In this document: positions 54,468-64,000 of the stretch, one piece after another | How the letters are laid out: every line of letters starts with the position of its first letter | Position numbering within the stretch: the stretch's first letter is position 1 | Origin: Saccharum officinarum | Taxonomy: Eukaryota > Streptophyta > Magnoliopsida > Poales > Poaceae | Assembly (NCBI GenBank): GCA_020631735.1 | Contig: CM036160.1 | Span: forward strand, 113,938,680-114,002,679 | Reading direction: 5' to 3' | Length of the DNA stretch: 64,000 nucleotides | The notes under the pieces: model-generated | Databases searched by the model: none | Seen by the model: only the letters and a program-made list of their open reading frames with translations | What the model was told of the DNA's origin: nothing | Translations under genes and position numbers: made by a program

Positions 54468-57400
54468 ATGAGCAGCATAGGCACAGGCTACGATCTGTCT
54501 GTCACCACCTTCTCCCCAGATGGTCGTGTCTTCCAGGTCGAGTATGCCACCAAGGCCGTCGACAATAGCGGGTTAGATTCTGCTGCCTCCCACTTCTTAT
54601 TGTGTTTTGCTTCACTTATTATTCCCTTTTCTCTGCTCTATGTAATCTTATTGGTTATTATCGATGCCATGGTATTTGTGAATAGGACTGTTGTTGGGAT
54701 CAAGTGCAAAGATGGCATTGTCCTGGTAAGATTTGGCTTCCTCAATTTTTTTCCTTCGATTCAGTGCTAAAGTTGTTTGAGTTGCCCAACTCTTGACTGG
54801 ATCGGATCCTGATTTGTTTGTTGGTCCTTTAGGGTGTCGAGAAGCTGGTAACCTCAAAGATGATGCTGGAAGGGTCAAACCGGAGGATCCATTCAGTGCA
54901 CCGGCATTCCGGCTTGGTAATGCCTTTAGAAGTGACTCAAAGTTGATAGTGTTTTTGATGCAAAATCATGCTGTTGATGAATAAATAGAGGAAACAGGGT
55001 TAAAAGTCTGCTTTGGTCTTCTAACCTGTAATGGTTGAATATAGGAGCAAGATAGTAAAAGCATGCAACCTGTTTTCCTAAATAATCAATTGTTGATGTA
55101 AATTAGTAAAGATGTTGTATCTATTGAGAATTTTTTTTCTTTTGAATTTTCTTGTGGTGATACCTTTTCTTTTCTTGCAAAGGTTCATGTTCCATTAGCC
55201 ATTTTTTTAAGAATTGTGTTTGTTTCCACAAATAACTTTTATTGTCATTTGCAGGCTGTTGCTGGTTTAGCAGCAGATGGCAGGCAAATTGTTTCAAGGA
55301 CCAAATCAGAAGCTGCCAGTTATGAAAAGTAAGCACCTAGTCTTTTAGACCATGTGATGTGAAATCTTTTATATGATTATTATGTTCTAAAACTTTAATG
55401 GACCAGGGTCTATGGAGAAGCCATTTCTGTGAAGGAATTGGCAGATCGTGTGGCAAGTTATGTTCACCTCTGCACACTGTACTGGTGGCTCAGGTGATAT
55501 ATTCAACAGTAGCGGTCCATAATTACTGGAGGCATGACTGTATTCATCAAACAGTGTTTGGCTACTGTAGTCAACCCCTAACTTGGCTTCTCTTGTACCA
55601 GGCCTTTTGGTTGTGGTGTTATTCTTGGAGGTTATGATAGGGATGGGCCACAGCTCTACATGATAGAACCCTCAGGAGTTTCGTACGTAAGTTGCTACTC
55701 TATTACATAGTTGTATCTATGTGAGTGCATAGGCTTCTGTTTTAATTTTTATATGAATTATATCTTCCGTCAGTCACGCGCTCATTTTCAGTGTGGATGG
55801 CAATGTTTTTAAGTAGCATTATGCCTGAGGAGTCTTGTAAATTTGAAATACATGATTCAACCTATTCCTGCAGCAATAAGCTACTGTTGCTGCAGCTGCA
55901 GCTTATTTCTCTCTCTCAATTTACTGTAGCGGCAGCACCAGTTGGCTGCAGCAGCAGCTTATTGCTGCATGCATCTGAACAGGTTGAATGTTTATTGACT
56001 TTACAAACTTGAACAGAAATACTTCGGTGCTGCATTGGGGAAGGGAAGACAGGCTGCAAAGACGTAAGCTTTATTTCGTTCTTAATGTTCTCTTTGTTTC
56101 TTGTTCTTCTATTGCCAATGCATAAAACATAATCAAATAAACGTTCATTGCCTTATTGTAAAAGCGCGTATTTTTACAACCTATTACTTCCAATCCCAAA
56201 TAAGTGACGTTGACATGGTCTTCGAATGCCAAAACACACCTTTGACTAGCACTTTTTGTTTCAAAATAGCTATAGAACATAGCAGGAGTATACTTTTATG
56301 AAACTACATTTCAAGATAAATCTACGTATACCATTTTCAAATACCCAAACTCAACATAAAAAGTAATATGCAACCAAAGTTTAGACTGTTTGACTTAGGA
56401 CAATCTAAAAATGTCACATTTGTGACTAGAGGGAGTAGCTTGCTGAGAAGGAAAGAAAGCAAAAGAGAAGTTATTACCCTCCAAATATCAAATCGTTCAA
56501 TAGTATGAATTATTTGATAGCTAATATATTCTTTCATTGGAAGTGCTTTTCAGGCTAATGTTAGCATATTGTATCGAATAGTGACTATACCATTGTGCAT
56601 TGTTAAATATTTTTTGTGCATATGCTTCCTTTTTGTATTCATTGATTAGAGTTAACCATTAAAACATAGGCAAAGTTCATTTATATAATTGGTGGTCACA
56701 TTTACATGCTCTCAGTTTTTATGTATATCCTCCCCTTTATTCCCAATGAAATATTGACTTCTAAAATAATCTGTTGGAGGTAACTATTGGCTTTAGCTTT
56801 TGTTTTCCCTTTATTCCCAATGAAATATTGACTTCTAAAATAATCTGATGGAGGTAACTAAGCTTTTGTGTTCCATAATCTTGTTAACAAGAATACTTCT
56901 GCAATTACTGTTAAACTCTCTGGACTTTCTTGGTTCTGTGTGAACTTCTTTTATCTTATTATGGATGGACCTCAAAATGATTCTGAACCCAACTTTTTGA
57001 ATGTTGTCATGCAGTGAGATAGAAAAGTTGAAACTTTCAGAGCTTACCTGCCGGGAAGGCATTGTTGAAGTTGCAAAGATGTATGCCTAGGCTACATCTC
57101 ATATAATAGTACAACTTTGCATCTTAATGAATCTTTTTAGTTTTTCTTTTTCCCTGTTATTATTGTCTATAGCATTGCTTGCATTCATTTTGCTGTAGAT
57201 TAATTGGCTTCAATCACTGTTCTGCATTGTTCAATGTCATTCAAGAAATCTGTTCATATTTATACAAAGTCTGGTGAAGGGTGCACCCAGTTATCATTGT
57301 TTAGTCATTATAAGGGGCACATTCCTTTGTACACTAGACACTTTTACATCAAAAGTTTGCTGGTAGGGGTGTTATTAGTACTCCCTCCATTTCAAATTAT

Positions 57401-58026
57401 AAGATGTTTGTCTTTTCTACTAGATACGTAGTTTTTACTATGCACTTAGATATATGCTATGTCTAGATACATAGTAAAAGCAATTGTATCTAGATAAGCC
57501 AAAATGTCATACAATTTGGAATGGAGGAAGTAGAAAACTGCTTAGAAATATCATGATTGCAATGTAGATTTGATAACACTGCAAACTATTGGCATAAACA
57601 GTCTTAAAACAACTTTTGTTAGAGTAGAGGTGATCTAAGTTGTGGGTGGTATAAGTTTAGCTTTGATATTGCCATGTTTCTTTTATGTTTTCCTGCTTAC
57701 TTGATGCTAGTGAGCCTGAAAAGGCTACTTACTGCTCCTCAAAATTTACATTCTGAGGAAATGTGCCCAAACGCAGAATTTGTGGAGTGCATGACGAAGC
57801 GAAGGACAAAGCTTTTGAGTTGGAGTTGAGCTGGATCTGTGATGAATCAAACCGCCAGCATCAGAAGGTACTGGGATATTGACATGAAGAATGAGTGGTC
57901 TCTGGATGGTTCTCGATTTGAATTTGAAGCTGAAACTATTTTTGCCTACTACAGGTTCCGAATGAACTGTTGGAGCAGGCCAAAGCTGCTGCTCAGGCAG
58001 CTCTTGAGGAGATGGATGCTGACTAA
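54468..58026 (+). CDS. PAG1: 20S proteasome subunit alpha type-3 (alpha-7)
   Basis: One of the seven alpha subunits forming the outer rings of the 20S core particle, in cytosol and nucleus; non-catalytic, gating substrate entry. Coding exons: 54468-54571, 54686-54725, 54833-54916, 55255-55328, 55407-55493, 55602-55686, 56017-56063, 57015-57080, 57777-57867, 57955-58026. The sum is 750 bases, that is 249 residues plus stop, the usual family length. All introns are GT-AG. The N-terminus has the alpha-subunit signature ([13 protein letters not shown], then Q-V-E-Y-A). [11 protein letters not shown] and G-G-Y-D-R-D-G-P follow. The acidic C-terminus ends E-E-M-D-A-D. One residue (I-I-C-G-V-H) has Cys where I recall Tyr. 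No lesion. Introns carry two Stowaway MITEs. Confidence 0.95.
56185..56437. mobile_element. Stowaway MITE in PAG1 intron 7
   Basis: Left end CTTCCAATCCCAAATAAGTG and right end CACATTTGTGACTAGAGGGAG are imperfect inverses (left terminus mutated from CTCCCT). TA at both borders. Confidence 0.75.
57379..57532. mobile_element. Stowaway MITE in PAG1 intron 8
   Basis: Ends CTCCCTCCATTTCAAATTAT and ATACAATTTGGAATGGAGGAAG, inverted, with TA on both sides. 154 bp with a palindromic interior around CTAGATACATAG. Confidence 0.9.
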
Positions 58027-58623
58027 GAAACACGATGATTTGCCCAAAAGTGTTTCGGTGCTGTTGAAATCTCTGATCCCTTTGTGGTGACCCACAGGAT
58101 ATGGTGTTTACATTCTTAGGTGATCTTCAGGAACTTAGCTTCTGCTGTACCGGTTACGCAGACTGGAGTACTGGTTTCTCTGTGTTTCGGAATCGTGCAT
58201 CAGACTTTTAGCTGCTCCTTGACTTTTTTTTTAAAAAAAAGAGCTGTTCCTTGACTTATGCAAGTAGATTTGGTACTCTTTTCTGTTTGTGCCATATGGT
58301 TAGCAGACGTGAAATCGTGACATCTTTTGGTATGTGTATAATCGTGACATCAAAAGAAGTATTTATCAACCCATACGAAGAAAAGGCATGTAGGTTCGTG
58401 TTAAACGGGGATGGAACACGGTTACGCGGAACAACGCTACAGCGACAGGAAGGAGAACAGAGGCACGCACATGCTTAGTCAGCCATACTTATATATGAAT
58501 TCATGAAGATCAAGAAGACAATGATGCTGACGGCTAACTGGTACGAACATGAAAACACTTTTGTTTTGATGGAATACAAACATGAAGTAAGAAGACCAAC
58601 ATGCAAGAACAACATTTCCAAGC
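58027..58623. other. 3' untranslated regions and spacer between PAG1 and the DUF538 gene
   Basis: The PAG1 3' UTR is expected in the first 200 or so bases. A T8/A8 palindrome occurs at about 58225-58241. The last 100-150 bases would be the 3' UTR of the minus-strand DUF538 gene. The two genes are convergent. No other gene recognised. Confidence 0.5.
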
Positions 58624-59046
58624 TCAAACAAACGCAGTTGCATCAAAGGAATCAGACAGTCCAGTGCCAGTCTTGAAGATGACCTGGCCGGGAGCGGACT
58701 CGTCGACGTACACTTCCACGACGCTGAGCCACAGCATGAGCTCCTTGGTCTTCACCCCCGCGATCTTCTTCAGCTTGCCGTGCTCCACGAACGCCGTCAC
58801 CTCGCCGGCGTACGACACGGTCTGCTTGATCTTCTTGAACGTGTGCTCCGTCTTCTTCCCCTGGAGCAGCCACATGAACCCTGCCTCGCGGTTGTAGCCA
58901 AACTCCTGCATGTCTTCCAGAGGGAACAGGCCCTTCGGGAGGCCGATCTCTGCCAGTAGCTCGGCTGCCGCCTTCTTGCACGCCGCTGCGTCGCCGCGGG
59001 TGATGTCGGCCCCGGCGCGGTAGGTCTCGTTGGTTTGGGACGCCAT
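58624..59046 (-). CDS. DUF538 (SVB-like) family protein, copy 1
   Basis: Single-exon gene of 140 residues, ATG at 59046 and TGA at 58624-58626. DUF538 proteins are small plant proteins with a beta-rich fold. The Arabidopsis relative SVB affects trichome and growth traits and several members respond to stress; the biochemical role is unsettled. The domain fills the protein: A-G-A-D-I-T-R-G-D-A, G-L-P-K-G-L-F-P-L-E-D, F-G-Y-N-R-E-A-G-F, V-S-Y-A-G-E-V-T-A-F-V, G-V-K-T-K-E-L. There is no signal peptide and no membrane segment, and it lacks the C-terminal extension of SVB. A TATATAAA box (59185-59192 on the minus strand) is about 140 bases upstream, so this start is favoured over the longer open frame to 59286. 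Its divergent neighbour is a close paralogue. Confidence 0.93.
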   Translation of the reverse strand: MASQTNETYRAGADITRGDAAACKKAAAELLAEIGLPKGLFPLEDMQEFGYNREAGFMWLLQGKKTEHTFKKIKQTVSYAGEVTAFVEHGKLKKIAGVKTKELMLWLSVVEVYVDESAPGQVIFKTGTGLSDSFDATAFV

Positions 59047-59878
59047 TGCAGTTGCAGGTGCTCTGATCTCTGATGGTTGGCTTGTACCGGTGGACGATGT
59101 CACGATGGTGTGTGTGGTTACCTGATGAAATGTGGCAAGAAATGGAACTGAAAATGCTGGTGTGTGATGGACTTGTGCAGAGGGTTTATATAAAGAGACG
59201 TCATGCTGGTCTGCTGGAGAATGGAGATACTCGGGAAGAGAGCAGGTGTCCAGAGAAAAATGATGCAGAAGCCAGGGAGTCGTCATTGCTCTCGTTAGTG
59301 GAAGTCAGCTTGTTCAGACTAAGCCTGGCCAATTCGTGTGGTCTTCTTGGGCTAGCTGGTGACGGGCTACGACATGTGAGTTTTTCCGATACTGCTGGCA
59401 GGGATGCATAGTAGTTTCAGACCGTGTTGCCGAACAAGGACTGGGTCCTGCCGGGCTGCGCGGCAGCGGCCTGAGTTCAGGGCAGCCCCGTCCCGTTTCT
59501 CCCCATCTGCCCGGCATGACCGAACTCGGTCTCACTGGGCAGCCTGGACAAGCTACTAGCTAGACTAACGGCCGGGTCAATTCAAGTCTGCCCCGCTCTC
59601 TGTCTCTGAATGATGCGTTTCTCAGCAATTCTAAACTGAGAGATCAAGACTTCAAGAGGACACGAAATGACTTATTATGAACTACATATATGATATATGA
59701 GGCACTTAATGACATCTATATAAGCCCATCTCTAGCTCATCACTTTCATCACACTACATCCTCCTTCTCAGTTTTTCTCACAGACACTGTACATCATCTA
59801 CCTCCTATCCTACTAGCCAGCCGTACGTCTAGACAACAAACCCAGCTCTGCACACCTCTTGCCTCGGACCAGCTAGCA
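59047..59878. promoter_or_regulatory. Shared divergent promoter region of the DUF538 pair
   Basis: 832 bp between the two start codons. TATATAAA for the minus gene at 59185-59192; TATATAA for the plus gene at 59717-59723. The two leaders are about 120-130 bases each. The centre (59400-59540) is GC-rich. Whether regulatory sites are shared cannot be told from sequence alone. Confidence 0.6.
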
Positions 59879-60313
59879 ATGGCATCCCAGAGCGTTGAGA
59901 GCTACCGTGCCGGCGCAGACGTCGTCCGCGGAGACGCGGCAGCATGCAAGAAGGCCACGGTTGAGCTGTTCGGCGAAACTGGCCTCCCGAAGGGCCTCTT
60001 CCCGCTGGACGACATGCAGGAGTTCGGCTACAACCGCGAGGCAGGGTTCATGTGGTTCGTCCGGGGGAAGAAGAAGGCGGAGCACACGTTCAAGAAGATC
60101 AAGCAGACGGTGTCGTACGCCGGCGAGGTGACGGCGTTCGTGGAGAAAGGCAAGCTGAAGAGGATCGCGGGAGTGAAGACCAAGGAGCTGATGATCTGGC
60201 TCAGCGTCGTGGAGGTGTACGTTGACGAGTCAGCGCCTGGCAAGGTCACCTTCAAGACGGGCACTGGACTGTCTGATTCCTTCGATGCAACTGCGTTTGA
60301 GCTTGGCATGTGA
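59879..60313 (+). CDS. DUF538 (SVB-like) family protein, copy 2
   Basis: Single exon, 144 residues, ATG at 59879 and stop TGA at 60311-60313. It is nearly the same protein as copy 1 over its full length (shared blocks G-L-P-K-G-L-F-P-L, Q-E-F-G-Y-N-R-E-A-G-F-M-W, T-V-S-Y-A-G-E-V-T-A-F-V, Y-V-D-E-S-A-P-G). It has an F-V-R-G-K-K-K-A-E insert region one residue longer and a short extra E-L-G-M end. The frame is open further upstream, but the TATA box at 59717-59723 and the conserved M-A-S-Q start support 59879. No signal peptide. Function is inferred from family only. It probably arose by inverted duplication of copy 1 or the reverse. Confidence 0.94.
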   Translation: MASQSVESYRAGADVVRGDAAACKKATVELFGETGLPKGLFPLDDMQEFGYNREAGFMWFVRGKKKAEHTFKKIKQTVSYAGEVTAFVEKGKLKRIAGVKTKELMIWLSVVEVYVDESAPGKVTFKTGTGLSDSFDATAFELGM

Positions 60314-60559
60314 GAGCATATGGAAGCTTCTTAGTTACCAAGTGATGAAAGCTGTGTGGCGTATAGTTGTTGGGGTTTTTTTTTTATCAAAGTTGTTTAG
60401 CGTCATTTCCTTCTACATGATTTTCCAGACTCCATGTAACTCCTCCTTGTTTAATCATTTTCGTTGTAACGAAGTGTCCTCCTTTATGAAATTCTATCAA
60501 CCCATATTCAACTGAATTATTTGTAGCTAGAGTTTTTTTGTTTGATTCTTCCAACCTTA

Positions 60560-60882
60560 GAGCGTCCGCAATGTGGAGAGAACCGACCCTCGCGCTACAC
60601 ATGATTTGACGTGAGCTGTTATATTGCGAGCAATGTTTAGAACCAGGACCTGGCTCGGACCCCACACCAATAAAAAAATCTCACGAACGTCTCGTTGGAG
60701 GCCAACAGTAGGAGAGAGAAGTAGAGTGGCAAGTAAAGCGTAACTTTTTTTGTGTTCTTGGAGGCAGGTTCGATGGAAGGATGCGACTTCTTCATAGGAT
60801 CGACCTTAGAGTGTATAGTACCAAGTTCGATCATCGCATTTAATGCATGGAATCGGCTTAGGAGCGCATTCTGTGGACGCTC
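60560..60882. mobile_element. Tourist-like (PIF/Harbinger) MITE
   Basis: Ends GAGCGTCCGCAATGTGG and TTCTGTGGACGCTC, inverted with small mismatches. TTA flanks (60557-60559 and 60883-60885). About 323 bp. Confidence 0.82.
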
Positions 60883-60885
60883 TTA

Positions 60886-61010
60886 ACAGCCATGTTCTTA
60901 TAAAGGAACGGAAACGTGGAACGGGAACGGGAATGGAAACGTTTTCGTTCTTGGAACGTGGAACACGGGAATGTGGAATGTGGAACATGTTCCCATCTCC
61001 AGGCTGCTAA
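60886..61010. repeat. Purine-rich GGAACG simple repeat
   Basis: Successive GGAACGGGAAC and GGAATGTGGAAC words. No larger element could be delimited. Confidence 0.5.
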
Positions 61011-62708
61011 GCGTCCGACTAGTTGAGCTTCATCAGTAAAAGTCCCAGGACGGCTACAGATTGTCAGAGACAAAGGTAATTTTAATGATAGCTGGTTAGT
61101 CAGTAGAAAGTTGCGGGCCTGGCTTTAACCCCAGTACAGGAACGAACAGCTGAGGTTTTAGAGGTGACATGGATGGACCAATGTACGCGGATTCTGTGGA
61201 AATATTCTTATTTAAACATTAGTTATGGGCAATAAGATTTTTCTAACAATTCATGCCACGGAAAACATTTGACACAATATTTTTTTTGAGAATTACACAG
61301 TAATATTGAAATATTTATAAAACCAAAATTAATCCATCTTAAATTCTCCATTTTAATGAGAGAAGCTAAATTAATGTGCAGTAGGAACACTGCAACGTCA
61401 TTGGGCAATATGCAGAACAGTGTCTCAGGGACTCAGGGTCCCACAGGAATACCGAAATTTTATAGGAATTATTATAGAAATTCTACATGAATTAGTTCAT
61501 TTTCAAAAGAAAACATAGGAAATAGAAAAAAAAATCCTTCATTCTAAAGGGCACCTTATAATCATAAAATAATATTGAAGTGCGTTGAAAATTATAAGAC
61601 TAAATATAAGACCCCCTTTGGAACGTAGGATAGAAAAACATATGAATAAGAACAACGTAGGAATTAAGGTGCTATGTTTCTCAAATTGTATAAGAATTGA
61701 TATCATAGTAAAAAGGAAAGATGAGAGGGCCTCCCGTAGCACCTTAGGTAAAACAGAGGAATTTGATCGATGCTTTATTTTTTTTCAAAATAATCTAACA
61801 ACTAGTCGTTGAACACTCAAAGCAAAAGGCTATAGCCATTCCAAGTGCTAATGTGCCTACATATACACCACACCTTTGTATATATACATTTGCATTCTAT
61901 AGAAACCCTAACACAACAAACTCATTTCCAAGCACGTCAAGCGATCTGACCAGACACTTCGTATGGTATTCAATCTGTCCTAAAATAAATAACTTTCTAA
62001 GATTTTAAATTTGTCCTGCAATAAATAATATTCTATGTAAAGATGAAACATTGCCTCCTAATGCAGAATCTAATAATGACTGCATGCAAACGATAACTGT
62101 GAAATACAAAGATATCCTTCAGGAAAGGAAAGAAAGTGAGGATACATGCGTCTTTTGTCAACTTTCTTATTAACCTGTCTGAAAAATTCTAAAAATTTAT
62201 TATTGTGAGACGAAAAGAGTATATCATAAGTCTCATAATTTAACTTTCCTTTATGTAGACGAGTATTGTGCTGATGTCATCGGCGGCAAGCGGCGTCGTG
62301 GAACATTTCAATGAGTATATCAATTGTTTTAATGAGCTCTTTGTGAAGGACATTTTAAATTATCAATGAGCTCTTTTTGCTTCTCCGATCGAAAAGAGTA
62401 TTGTGCAATGGCTATAGCTTTTTTGCTTCTGTGGTTGGCAAGCGGCATCGTGGGCAGTGCTCTGTCGGGGCGAAGGGGCTTCGGCGGAGAAGCTAGAGGG
62501 AATCAGGAACGCGGTTGTGCAGTGGCGCTCGAGAGGATTCGCCTGACTCTCAGGACGGAGAGAGATGCAGTTATGAGAAATAAGCTGCGAGAAGCAATCC
62601 TTCCCCTCAAAAAAAATCCACTCGTAGTTCATTTCCGAGAAGCCCACCTGAAAATAGACCATGAGATGCACATACCTAATCTTCATACTCCACCAACCAT
62701 CCTGCTTA
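61011..62708. other. AT-rich intergenic DNA, no gene recognised
   Basis: A 119-codon open frame (62366-62725) overlaps an open frame on the other strand and shows no domain. A word beginning AGTATTGTGC and a nearby GGCAAGCGGC word recur at 62261-62300 and 62397-62450, a degenerate local duplication. 61440-61650 has CTTTGGAACGTAGGATAG-like wording seen in grass MITEs, but no pair of ends was found. Confidence 0.35.
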
Positions 62709-63016
62709 GGGCCTGTTTGGCATAACTCAGCTTCATCAGTGAGCTTCACGTGCAGCTTTCTCGGTAGCTAAGCTGTTTTGAAAAAACTGTTTGGCAAAAT
62801 AGCTTCACCAACAACTTCATGCATGGCCGAGAGAGGAGAATGGGGGAAAGAGCTATGAAAAGCTACTTTTTTTTGGCTTCACTTCTCTCCGTTCCATTGT
62901 AAGAGCATAAAAAAGAAACTTCATCCCATGAGTTGTTTTGAAAAAAAAAAGTATTTGGCAAAAAATAGCTCACAATAGCTCATGAAGTTGTTAGTAAAAA
63001 TGTGCTAAACAGACCC
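62709..63016. mobile_element. MITE with GGGCCTGTTTGGCA termini
   Basis: Left end GGGCCTGTTTGGCA and right end TGCTAAACAGACCC, inverted. TTA flanks (62706-62708 and 63017-63019). About 308 bp, internally foldable (AGCTTCA and TGAAGCT-like words). Confidence 0.78.
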
Positions 63017-63822
63017 TTAGATTCCATGTTCTTTATGTTTGGCGCCCTTTTTTCCATTTTAGCTTAAAAACATAGGACCCGCTAGCACATGCGACTACGA
63101 AGTGACAACACCAGACAGGTGGGGGCATGCATGCTAATATGGATTAAGCAAGTATTTTTCTTTTAAAATAATGAAAGTCGTCCATTGGTCACTAATTAAG
63201 CTAAACGGGCTCCTCTAATGTCATAAACAGAAATAAATTGCTCCATTGTCACATCATATTTGTCATAAAAGATCTAATTTATTGTTAATATATGTTGTCA
63301 TATTTATTTGATGAGTTCTTTAAAATTGATGAAGATGGTCGATATAATCAAAAACTTATACAAGTCCTATAAATCGAAAGCGTAGGTCAGGTCGGACAAA
63401 TAATATTGTAATACTTTTATTTATATTTTGAGCTATTAGAATGGTGTTTGACCTATTGTAACCGAATTGTGGAGGAAATTTTTATTACCATTGCCTAACT
63501 GTTAAATGGAGTTACCAAGTCACAAATAAATTTTTATTATCATTGCCAAAATCCTAGCTAGATCCACTGCTGTCGGGTGTGGGAAGGAAAAGAAAATGAC
63601 CATATCATAGTGTAGCAAATAATCCAGATATGTTTCGTAAGAGACTGGCCAATATGAAAATATAACAGGATGGCTTTATTTATTTTGTATAGCGACGGGT
63701 GGTTTTTATTCGACCAGTGCGTGCACGGTACAAGGAACACAGCAACAATGGTGAACGTCACTGGTAGTGCATGTGCGTGCATCTAGCGCTAGCTAGTCTA
63801 AACCAGAGGGTTTTTAGACCTA
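63017..63822. other. AT-rich intergenic DNA, no gene recognised
   Basis: Only short open frames. Nothing assigned. Confidence 0.4.
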
Positions 63823-64000
63823 TTTTTTTTCGAGATCGGGCGTTTAACCCGTTTTTCATTAAGAGGAAGAAGGCAAAGTGCCTAAGTTACACGAGCGACC
63901 CACAACGCTGGCGAGGGGCCATCGTTAGCGAGTCACAACTACCCTAACTACCAGAGTTTCGGCTAAAAGTTACATCTTAAACAGGTTGCACGACCTAACA
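63823..64000 (-). mobile_element. LINE copy C, 3' tail (runs out of the window)
   Basis: Poly(A), read as T on the plus strand, at 63823-63830, then CGAGATCGGGCG and CCCGTTTTTCATTAAGAGG. This is the inverse of the tail found in copies A and B. Body and target duplication lie beyond the window. Confidence 0.78.

Noticed and set aside
58624..59286. Longer start for the minus-strand DUF538 gene at 59286
   Set aside because: The extension runs across the TATA box at 59185-59192 and has no counterpart in the paralogue.
62366..62725. 119-codon frame with a hydrophobic start resembling a signal peptide
   Set aside because: An overlapping long frame on the other strand, no domain, no promoter features and an end inside a MITE terminus.

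Overview
The window is nuclear DNA of a grass, most likely a panicoid/andropogonoid (sorghum, Miscanthus or sugarcane type; inference). The evidence is plant genes with GT-AG introns, a grass-typical DUF6598 locus, abundant MITEs of Stowaway, Tourist and two other families, and a long-LTR Tekay/Del-like chromovirus. There is no sign of a prokaryotic system, CRISPR array or operon.

Four genes look intact. SCAB1-like actin-binding protein lies at 14861-18512 (+), with 12 coding exons and 494 codons. The 20S proteasome alpha-7 subunit PAG1 lies at 54468-58026 (+), with 10 coding exons and 249 codons. Two DUF538 (SVB-like) genes are arranged head to head at 58624-59046 (-) and 59879-60313 (+). 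All exon joins were worked out by hand from splice sites and preserved reading frame. Two broken genes are visible: a DUF6598 gene on the minus strand (about 50038-47014) whose exons are split by MITEs, with a duplicated orphan first exon at 46239-46560, and a FAR1-related/MULE-transposase gene at about 50915-53054 (+) with stops and frame changes.

Most other sequence is mobile DNA. 1-900: an LTR fragment. 970-8100: MITE-rich intergenic DNA with an internally deleted LINE (2256-3111, -). 8755-9800: a second LINE derivative (+). 9815-13100: a segmental duplication whose first arm holds a solo LTR (10047-11369) and whose arms are separated by a GCAACAT-type repeat array. 13300-18600: SCAB1. 19200-24450: MITEs, a LINE 3' end, a second GCAACAT-type array with a 66-bp tandem repeat, and a possible two-exon gene fragment. 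24451-38326: a complete 13.9-kb Ty3/gypsy element with 4086-bp LTRs, TTGTG target duplication, PBS, ORF0, gag, pol and chromodomain. 38332-43780: AT-rich repeats and a copia-type LTR. 43784-45896: a CACTA element with a MULE nested inside it. 46050-50050: the DUF6598 locus. 50398-53914: the FAR1-type pseudogene between inverted copies of the PAG1 promoter. 54000-60300: PAG1 and the DUF538 pair. 60560-64000: MITEs and the tail of a third LINE.

I did not find a convincing undescribed biological system. The most unusual items are the internally deleted LINE family with perfect target duplications, the two GCAACAT-type arrays of unknown identity, the MITE pile-up inside the DUF6598 exons, and the gag-pol frame change at a slippery-like heptamer in the young chromovirus. 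Nothing was searched against a database; family names come from recognised protein motifs and terminal sequences.
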